A stretch of 64,000 nucleotides of DNA from MWAR01 sp035388825 (GTDB taxonomy: Bacteria > Muiribacteriota > Ozemobacteria > Ozemobacterales > Ozemobacteraceae), in assembly GCA_035388825.1 (NCBI GenBank), contig DAOOQQ010000010.1, positions 1-64,000 on the forward strand, read 5' to 3'. The notes beneath the pieces were generated by a model, which searched no databases, was not told the origin of the DNA, and saw nothing but the letters and a program-made list of their open reading frames with translations. This document shows, one piece after another, positions 29,070-38,900 of the stretch. Both the position numbers and the translations under genes were made by a program. How positions within the stretch are numbered: position 1 is the first letter of the stretch; the number at the start of each line of letters is the position of its first letter.

Positions 29070-29200
29070 GAGAAAACACAACAGCTTCAGCACGGAGAAC
29101 GCAGAGCACACCGAGGATTCACAGAGAATTTTTCAAGAAGAAGAATCTCTGTGAAAACTCTGTGCTCTTCGTGTCCTTTGTGCTGAAGCTGTTGTGTCTT
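29070..29200. repeat. Long inverted repeat between the two giant-protein cassettes
   Basis: Perfect 17-base outer arms (CACAACAGCTTCAGCAC at 29077-29093, complement at 29180-29196). Inside are further complementary blocks such as CGCAGAGCAC with GTGCTCTTCG and TTCACAGAGA with TCTCTGTGAA. The whole can fold into one imperfect hairpin of about 120 bases. CACAGAG-type motifs also occur at 9515-9600. No transposase is present, so it looks like a miniature palindromic element and may also terminate or separate the flanking transcripts. Confidence 0.65.
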
Positions 29201-29206
29201 TCGGGG

Positions 29207-29923
29207 TTACGGGTTCACGCCGGGGGTGCCGAGGGTGACGAGCAGGGAGTGGATCTGGCCGACCGGCGAGGCGGCCGGTGTCGAAGAGGTCCAGACGGCG
29301 TTGATCTGGGCGGCGGCCGAGGCCGTGTTGCCCGTCATGGCCAGGGCGTAGGCATACGTCGCATGGATCTCGCCGGACGTGATACCGAGAGAGGCGTGGG
29401 GAAGCGTGATGACGTTCGTCGGCGTGTCGGCCCCGGCCGCCGAGAAATACGTGAGTGACTGGGTGTATCCCGCCCCGGTCGAGAGCTGGACATACGCGAA
29501 GGCCAGGCCGACCAGCGCTTCGGGGAGATTGCCGGCCTGCTGGAACTCACTGATGCCCGAACCCATGCCGTAGGCCTTGGCGCGTGCCCAGCCCAGGCCG
29601 TTGTAGGCCTCTGCCACCTGGGCCGCCGTCGAGGTGGAGGAGTTGATCACCGTCTGGAACTTGTCCGCGGCGCTCGTGTAGTTCGTGTAGCCCATGTCGA
29701 TCCAGCCGTCTGCGAGGTTCTCCGCGGGCGTTCTCACGACGGGAGTCGTGTCGGTCGCGGTGCCTGTACCCGTGCCCGTGCCCGTTCCTGTGCCGGTCCC
29801 GGCTCCCGGGCCGAGAGGGTTCTCGCCGGGCAGCACCTGGCGGCCGTCTCCGCCCCCGCCTCCGCCGCAGCCCGACGCGATGAACAGGGCCACGATGAAT
29901 ACCGCAGTGATGATCTGTTTCAT
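29207..29923 (-). CDS. Lipoprotein with TPR-like repeats (cassette B)
   Basis: A 238-residue paralogue of the gene at 18351. It has a signal peptide with lipobox FIASGC, six glycines, a longer Gly-Thr/Ala-Thr stretch (about 40-58) and a TPR-like domain (AEAYNGLGWARAKAYGMG, GEIHATYAYALAMTGN). It lies 22 bases downstream of the 3980-residue gene. The same gene order as in cassette A indicates duplication of a two-gene unit. Lipid anchoring in the inner or outer membrane is likely. Confidence 0.82.
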   Translation of the reverse strand: MKQIITAVFIVALFIASGCGGGGGGDGRQVLPGENPLGPGAGTGTGTGTGTGTGTATDTTPVVRTPAENLADGWIDMGYTNYTSAADKFQTVINSSTSTAAQVAEAYNGLGWARAKAYGMGSGISEFQQAGNLPEALVGLAFAYVQLSTGAGYTQSLTYFSAAGADTPTNVITLPHASLGITSGEIHATYAYALAMTGNTASAAAQINAVWTSSTPAASPVGQIHSLLVTLGTPGVNP

Positions 29924-29945
29924 GGATGTTCTCCTGGTCGCCCCG

Positions 29946-32900
29946 TCAGCGCAGAACCGCGATCTTGTGGGTCTTCTTGACCTTGCGGCCCGGGTCGTCG
30001 GGGTCTCGGATCACGATCTTCGCCAGATACACGCCGTTCGCGACCCTCTCGTCGTCGGCATTCGTCAGATCCCAGACAACGTCGTAGAGATACCGGGCCG
30101 AGGCGCCTGCGGCCTCGCGGACAGCGGCCACACCCGAGAGTTTCACGACATGATGGCCGGCCACATCATAGATATGCACGTCGATCAGGTCGGGATCGAC
30201 ATCCCGCCGGTTCGCGCCGATGCGGATCGTCGAACGGATGCGGGCCGGGTTCGGATAGATCGAGATCTCCTGGATGGCGAGCGGTACCTGGACGGCAAAC
30301 CGGATCGCCGGAAGAACGGTCCGGTTTCCGGCCAGATCCTCGCTTTCGAAGACGATCTCGTGCGCGCCCCCGGTGAGATCCTCGATCGGCTCGAACCGGA
30401 TCGCGCCGGCCTCGAGCACCGTCACCGGCTGCGTCGACTCGCCGTCGATCCGGGCGACGACGCTCTCGAGGTTCAGGCCCGAACCATACTCCTCGATATG
30501 GCCTTCGAACTTCGGCCGGGCGCTCGTCAGGGGCTTGTCGGGCGACACCTTCGTCGTGATCGAGAACCGCGGGGCGCGGGTATCCCGCAGCAGGGCGAAC
30601 AGACCGGGGGCCTGGCCGCCCGAAACGATCGTGCCCGAGGCGATCTTCCCGGGAAGGGCCTGCCACGACTGGTCGTCAGCCTGCCGGAACAGCGCCAGAC
30701 CGGTCCTCGTTGCGCCCGCCGGCAGCTTCGCCGTAACGTCGAAGCCGCTTCCGAGGGCTGCGTGCGCGAAACTGATCTCGTAGGCGCGGCCCACGGGCAC
30801 GAGCTCGGATGCCTGGCTGGCGAGCTTCGCGACGGATGAGGCCGCGGAGCGACGGACGGCGGCCGAGAGATGCGGTCGGATGCCCGCCAGAGCCGTGGTC
30901 GGGGTGGCGAGCTGCTCCAGATCGTGGGGCAGCATCTTCACGAAGGCCGTGTTTTTCAGACTTCCGCGCGGGAAGCCGGCGGTCATCATCCCGTCCGCCG
31001 AGATCAGGCGGGCCGCGATGTTCGCGTTCACCGTCGCGATCGTGAAGGTGAGGTTCTTCGTGGCGGTGTTCCCGGCGGCATCGGTGGCGGAGACCGAGAT
31101 GATCACCGAGCCGGTGTTCGCGTCGAGATGGTATCCGGCCGTCCAGGTCAGAGGCTGTGTGAGATTCATGCCCACCGAGACGGCCGAGCCGGTGCTCGGG
31201 GTGACCGTCAGGGAGGGAGAACCGCCGTTCAGGAGGGCTTCGCTCGATTTGACCGCGATCAGGATGTCGCGCTCGTTGCCGGGATTCGAGAACGCGGCGA
31301 GGGTGATCGTCGGGGCCGTTACGTCGGCACCCCAGAAGGTGAACGAGGCGAGGGCCGCCGTGCTCCGGTTCCGGTATCCGTCCTCGACGCCCGTCACCGT
31401 CAGGGTGTATTCCGAGTTCTCGGCGAGGGTTTCCGAGGCGGATGCCGTGACCGAGAAGCCGTCGGCGAGCAGGGTGACGTTCGAGAGGGTGATGGTGCGG
31501 CCCGGGGTCGTCAGGGCGTAGTTCGAGACGGTCTCGGCGGTCGTTTCGGTGACCTGCTCGTCGAACACGGCCTTGAAGTAGTTCGGGCCGGCCAGCCCGG
31601 CCAGGAGCACGTCCAAAACGATTGGGCCGCGCGCGTCGACGGCGGTGACGGTGGCCACGTTCCCGGGAGCCGCGATCGGGGCGAAATCGTCGCTGGTGAT
31701 CGAGCCCACGTTGACCGTAACGGGAACGTCGGTGCCGTGCGTCATGCCGGTATTGAGCGTCAGCCGGAGTCGAGTGGCTTCCTCGAGCGAGAAGGAGGCG
31801 ACGGCCAGGCCCGGAATCGCGAAGTCGGCGTTCTGGACGCTCGCCCCGCGCACCGGGAGGCTGAACCGCAGATCGATCGTGCCGCTCGTGATCTCGGCCG
31901 CGCTCAGGAGACGGAACCCGGCGGTGGAGGCGAACACCTTCGCCGTTTTTGCCGCGCGATTGCCGGCGTAATCAGTAGCTGTAAATATATATTCATCGTC
32001 ATTCACCAGGGCTCCGGCCGCAGTCGTGCCGTCCCAGAACGCCTGGAACGCCGTCCCGGTGGCGACCAGCGGGAGACGCTTCACGAGCCGGCTCCACCGG
32101 TCGGTGACATCGATCCAGAAAATGCCGGTTTCTGACAGGGTCGTGCCGGGTGCGGTCACTTCGATGGTCAGGCTTGCCGCCGCCGGGGAGAACCGGGTGA
32201 CGGGGACGCCGGCGAGCTTGAGGGTGTAGGTGCCGACGGCCGGCGCGGCGGAGTCGACCACGATCCGGCAGGACCAGGTGGCGAGGCCCGTCGTCGGGGT
32301 GCCGACGTTGCCGGCGGCATCGACGATATCGGCGAGGTAGATCCCGTCCGTCGCCTTCAGGGTGATGTCACGGCTGTGATACAGGTTCCATGCGCCGCTC
32401 CAGAGATTCGTGCCGGAGGTGGCGGTCATGGCATACGTGTCGGTGGCGTTCGCCGAGCGCACCCGGAGCCGTGGGGCGAGGGGTTCGGCTGCCTTGAACC
32501 GGAACGTCAGGGTCGAATTCGTGTAGGTGGTTCCCGAGGCGGTGCGGCCGCCGAAGACATCCGGCGTGGCGAGCACGGCCGGGGCCGTCGCGTCCATCGT
32601 CCAGGTGCCTGTTTCCAGGGCGGGATTTCCGAACCGGTCGACCAGGCGCAGCGTGTAGGGCGAGCCGGTGACCGGGATCGGGCCGGTGGCGGTGTCCCAG
32701 GTGAACGTGCCGACGGTCGCGGGATCGGCCCAGGCGAGGGTCACCGAGGCGATCGTCGCTCCGGCCGCGTCGATGAAGTGCAGGAACGTGTCGGTGCCGG
32801 ATGCGGTCGCGAGGGTGACGGTCAGGGTCGCGGCATTCGGTCCGACGAGGTGGCTGAACGGCTGATTGATCAGGATTTCCGTGCCGCTGGCCGTCGAATA

Positions 32901-35900
32901 CTGCCGGGACCGGGTGGTGTAGGCGGTCACGGTCGGGCCGCGGGACTGGATCTCGATCTGGAGATCGCTTCGGGTGACGCCCGGGTTTCCGGCGTAATCC
33001 CGGCCGCCGCCGACCGTGTAGGCATACAGGCCCTGCGGCATCGTCGCGACGATGGCCTGGGTGTTCACGAACCGGCAGGTGTCGGAGCTGATCCAGCAGC
33101 TCCCCGCCGTCGAAGAGGCGACGAGCGACGTCGAGTAGGCGCCATTGGTGAGGGTGACGGTCGGGGTTGCAAGGTCCGGGTTCATCGGCTCAGAGAACCG
33201 AACGGTGAAGATCTGGGCGCCGGCTGCCATCGTGTGAAGCGGCGAGCCGCTCGTGAGCGTCGAAGGGGTGATCTCGAGAACGACGGGCTGGGAGGCATCG
33301 ACCCGGACGATCTGGGTGCAGGCCGGGCCGGTCGCGAAGTTGCCGGCGGGGTCGGCGGCCGTGAAGGTGTAGAGACCTTCCGCAAGCCCGCTTCCGGTCG
33401 CGATCGTGTGGATGGCCGGGGACGACTGGGCCAGCGGAGTGATCCAGGTGGCCACGCCGGAGGTGATGATCAGCCTCTGCGTGTCGGTGGCATCCGTCGT
33501 CAGCGTGATCGTCGTGTTTCCCGAAACGGCCGGGGAATAGTATCTGATGCCGCCGCTGGCGATCCCGATGTCGCCGAATGTGAAGGCGGTAACCGAGGCG
33601 GGCTTGCTGTCGTAGGTCATCGATGCGGTGGCGCCGCCGGAGGAGAGAAGATCGGCCGACAGATTCCCATGCCCGTCGACGAGTCGGAAGGTGAAGACGG
33701 CCGGCCCGGTCGCTTCGGCGACGCCGGGAGCCGTCGTCCAGGACGCGATGTCGAGGGACAGCGGAATCTCGGCATCGACGTTCGCGGGCACGGTATACGT
33801 GGCGACCTGGATCCCGCCGGCGTTGTACATGCGCAGTTCATGCGGGAGGTTGAAAGGGCCGGCGGCGTAGTGGAACGTCAGGCTTGCCGCGCCGCTGACC
33901 GGGTAGCTGAAGGGGGCGTTGGTGAGCGGCTGCGTTCCCGTCAGGGGAGGCTGATGCGTGCGGACATCGAGCGTAGCAGCCGGGGCCTTGGAGTAGATGC
34001 TGATCTGGAGGGACGAAACCGCGGGGTTGCCGGCGTAGTCGAGGGCATTCGACACCACGTAGTCATACCCGCCCTGAGGCGACAGGTTCGAGGGGACGGC
34101 AGCGGTGTTGGTGAACTGGCAGGTGGTCGAGCTGAGCCAGCAGCCTGCGGCATCGGGCGTGGGTTCGAGGGCGATGCTCATGCCGGTGGTTGCGAGGAGG
34201 ACGGTGGGGGTCGTGGCCGTCTGCATCGGCTCGTCGAAGATGAGGGTGAACGTGGCGGCCCGGGCCGCCAGGGCACCGATCGAGACCGGCGTCGCACTGG
34301 CGAGCTGCGGGGCTGTATTGTCGACGATGACGTGCGTGATCGCGGCGTTGCCGCTGGCGATGTTCCCGGCCAGATCGGCGAAGAAGAAGGTGTAGCTGCC
34401 CGGCGCCATGCCGGAGCCGGTCGCCACGGTGTGGGCATTCGGCACTGGGTTGTTGGCGGTCATGAGAACGACGCTCGTGGCGAGACTGGTCTCATCGATG
34501 ATGACGAGCCGCTGCGGGTCGGTCGCGATCGTCGTCGAGGCGGTCAGGGTGAAGTTGCCCAGGGAGGAGTAATACTGGTATCCGCCCGTCGCGATGCCCT
34601 GGATGCCGCTGAAAGCGACCGAGGTGACGGTCGCGGGAAGCGAGTCGTAGACGAAGGGAACGGGGCCGCTGGTCGGCAGGTCGGCCGAGATGTTGCCGGC
34701 ACTGTCGCGCAGTCGCAGCCAGTAGCTCAGGGGGCCGACGTTCCCGGAGGGAACGGCCGCCGGAGCCCAGTCGAGGAGGGTCGCCGTAACCGTGACGCTG
34801 GCGAGGCCGAGAACCGGGGTGATGCCGGTATAGGTGGCGATATAATTGCCGTTGCTGTCCACGAGGAGCAGATCGTGCGGCGTGTTGGAGGGGGTGCCGT
34901 TGTAATTGAGGGAGATCGTCGCGACGCCAGGGCCGCCCGGCAGGTTCGGGTTGAACGAGAGGCCGGAGAAGAGCTGTGCCGAAAGCAGCGGCTGGTAGGT
35001 CCAGACGAGGGGGGTGGCGGCGGGGCCTTGCGACTGGACGTCGAGGGTGAAGGCGCCCGCGGTGAACGAGGCGGAGTTGCCGGCCAGGTCGATACCGCCC
35101 GCCACCTGGTAGGTGTAGGTGCCGGCGGGATACGTCGAGCCGATGGCATTCGTGTTTGTATATTGAGCCGTATTCGATGCCGTCCAGGACTGGAAGGTGA
35201 AGGGAATCGTGTAGCCGCTGGTGGCGAGGGTCAGCGTCGGCGCCGACGCGGGAGCGCCGTTCATCGGCCCATCGAACGTCACGACGGCGGTGACCGCGTT
35301 TGCCAGGCTGTTTCCAACCGTGCCGTTCGGCGTGATGGCCGTCACCTGGGGCCGGGTCGTGTCGACCCGGAGCCGGATGGGAGCGATGCCGGTGTGGAGG
35401 TTGCCGGCCATGTCGCTGAGGCCGAGCAGGTAATCTCCGCCCGAGAACTGGCTTGCGATGACGGTTGTATAGGTTCCCATCTCCGACGAGGTGAGGGCGA
35501 ATGTGTCGGTGCCGTTCGTGGTCGGCCAGACGGTCAGATACTGGCCGTCCGTGGCATTCGTCGCATGAGCCCGAGCCGTGATCGCGGTGGTGGTTGCCGT
35601 GTAGTAGATTCCGTTCACGAAGCTGCCGATGCCGGCTCCCGAAAGATCGAACAGGTCGAGGGCGGCGGCGTTCGCGTCGTAGACGAAGGTGGCGACGTCA
35701 CTTGTGTTGCCCTCGGCATCGAAGATCTGGGCGAGATACGAGGCGGGGCCGACATTGCCGGGGTTGCCGAACACGGCGGCGGTGATGGTCGCCATGCCGA
35801 ACACCCCGGTCAGGTCGATGCCGGTCGTCCAGGAGGCGCCGGAGGAGTTGATGAGGCGCAGGGTGTGGGGCGGGTTCAGCGGGGTGTCCGCATACAGGAT

Positions 35901-38900
35901 GCCGACCGTTCCGCTTCCATTGGTGAGCCCGGTGGGCGTGATCTGGCTGAACGGGAGATTCTGGGGCTGTTCGACCAGCGGGGCCGGCGAAAGGAAGCCG
36001 CGGGTGAGGGAAAGCTGGATCGAATTCACGGACGGCGCGTTGGTGCGGATATTCGCGCTCTGGGTCGTATCGCCGGCGAAGGTGTTCGAGGCGAGATCGG
36101 CTCCGACGGCAGTCAGTTTGTAGTTCCAGGAGCCCTGGACGAGGGCGTCGCTGATCGCCGTGTCGTTCGAGTAGGTGGCGATCCGACCGTCGGCACTCCA
36201 GCCGCGGTGGGTGAAGTTCAGGGTCGTTGCGCCGGTCGCGAGGGTGAGTTTGGGTGCGCCGGCAGTCGTGTTCATGCGCTCGCTGAAAGTGACCGTGAAT
36301 ACGCCGGCTCCGGCCCCGAGCCGGGAGACCAACGTGGGAGTGATCGAGGCCGTCGGGGGCAGGGTGTCGATCGCGAGAAGACTCGTGCCGCTCGAAAAAC
36401 CACGCGCATCCGTCGTGCTGCGGAGATTCAGATCATACACGGTGTCGGTTGCGCCCGGGCTTGCCTGCGTGAAGAGGCTCTGGCCGAAGGCGTCACTGAC
36501 TCCCCAGATTTCCAGATGGCCGTCGATGTCCTGGATGTTGGGAGCGAGAAGCTCGGTCTGGTTGGTAAAGCGAGCCGTATATCTCGTTTTCCCGGCGATC
36601 GTGCGGGTCGTCCAGCTCACGAAGGTGCCGGTGGCGAGCGTCTCGCCGGCGGCGCTCGCGATGCGGGCGGTCGGCGCCGCGGACGAAAGCGGGACGGGCA
36701 CGTTGCCGATGAAATGCGGTTCGATATCGAACTCGAAGAACAGGGTTCCGGCGGCGGCGTTTTTCGTGCGCGGCGGATCCGAAATCGCCGCGGCGGCAAG
36801 GCGCGCCGAGCCGGTCGTGGCGGGAGGAATCAGGGTCATGCCGCCGGGGTTGCCCGAGGGGAGGAACAACTGGCTGGGCTGATCCCACCAGTTGCCGAAG
36901 GCGCCGGCATCGACGCGCATGCCCCACACCGGGGCGGGATTGTTGCGGAACATCTTGATGACGTTCGCGGTGTCGGCATCGGTGAGACGCAGATGCACCG
37001 TCTTGCTCGAAACGTCGGAATTGGTGCCCGTCGCGAGCGGCTGGAGCGTCAGACGGGTGAACGTCGCCGGGTCGGCGCCGGTGTCATACAGCACGAACTT
37101 CGAGTGGAACCGGGTCGTGCGTTTCGCATAGGTCGGCGTGGCGATGCCCAGAGCCGGATCCAGGCCGTCGAACGTGTAGAAACCGTTCGTATACAGCAAT
37201 GCACGGTCGGAAAGCACGACATCGAGCGTTCCGCTGGCGAGATTCAGCGTGATGTTGCCCGGAGGATCCAGGACGATGAAGGAGCCCGCCGCCGGCCGGG
37301 CGATCGCGGAGGAAGCGAACGGCGCGCTCGTCGGATATACGGTGGCGGGCTTGCCGAGGGTGTCGCGAACGAAGACCGAGGCCGGGGATCGGTTCGCGAA
37401 CCGGAGGAGGGCGGTTCCCGAGCCGAGCATGCGTGCCACCCAGTCCCGGCCGGTTTCGGCAAGTTCGATGTGGAGCTGCGTGTCGGAGATCCACTTCGAA
37501 GACGCCATGTCAGCCTTCTGGAAAACATAGCCTGCGGTATAATCGATGTTCAGGAAATCGTAGCCAAGCGGCGAGACGAGAAGCACGGCGTTGGAGGCGA
37601 TGAGCGTATCCGTCGCCATGGCCCGGTCGAAGAGCAGGTCGAGGCTGATCGTGCCGATTCCCGAGGCGGGGTTCCAGTTCGTGGTGTCGACGACGAAGTT
37701 GGTGAGCTTGGCCGGCGTCCGCCACGTCGAGTCGGTGATCGTGATGGGGAAGCGCGCATAGCCCGGCAGCCAGTTGCCGGCGAAGTCCTTGATCGGGGCC
37801 GTCGCGTTCGAGGTCACCTCGAGATACAGCGGCGTCGAGGCCCAGTCGGCGATCAGGGTTTTCGCGTTCAGGCCGAGGGTCGCGTCGAGATCGGTGACAA
37901 GAGCGGAGGGGGAAAAGGTGGTGTCGTAGGTCAGTGACATCGAGGCGAGAAGCCCCGACGACATGCTGCCGATCAGGCGCCATTGAGAGGCCTCCAGGCT
38001 CGCTTCCTGGTAATCCTCCGAGAACTGGACGTTGAGATTCGTTCCGTCGAACGTCACGCCGAGGATGGCCGGCCGCTTCGTGTCGACGTAGAGGCGGGTG
38101 CCGGTGCTGACGGTGTTGCCGGCCTCGTCGCGGAGGGTGAGGGTGATGGTTGCCAGGGTCCAGTCGGTGAGGGGGTATTTCGAAAGATCGATGCTCGCCG
38201 TTCCGGCCGAGTCGCCGGCAACGGTCAGCGCAAGCGCCGCCGGGGCGCCCGGAATCAGGGACAGGTCGAGAATGCCGCTCGTGACGCGATCTCCGAGGGC
38301 GAGGGAGGCGGAGGCCGTCAGCTTGTCGATGGTGCCTGTTCCGACGTTCAGCACCGGATACGTGGCAACTGGGTCGGGGCTCAGTTCGAACAGGCTCTGG
38401 TTGGGGCTCAGGGTGAACGCGGCCGCGGCGATCGTGGGAAGCTTGTTCTTGACCTTGAACGCGGAAAGGGCGGCCGAGGTCCAGGAGGCGTTGCCGACGT
38501 TGTCCGTCGCGGTCGCCTGGAACGTGAGGGGAACGTAGGAGAGGTCCCAGATGCCGCTTCCCGCCGGGATCGTGAAGGTGGCTTCATGCCTGTTGCGGGC
38601 CGGGACATAGGTCATCAAGCTCGTGTCGAGCGTTACGCTGCCCGAAGAGATCGTGGCGGTGGCAACCATGTCGAGGGAGTTCGTGATGCTTGCATACACC
38701 GTCACGATATCCCCGGCATTGGCCACGGTGCTGACGGGGTTGTCGCCGTTGTTCTGAGAGATGAGGATGCCGCAGCTCGCGAAGCCCGGACTGAGGCAGT
38801 CGACTTCGGCGATCGCGGAGGAGGTGAGCGTGACGACGTTCCCGTTCTTGTCCGTCACCCGGGCCGTGAAGACGTAGTTTGTATATTCAGAAGTATAAGC

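Noticed and set aside
32376..37937. Plus-strand open frame of 1853 codons opposite the 3980-residue gene
   Set aside because: Antisense shadow; composition is low in hydrophobic residues and lacks any domain.
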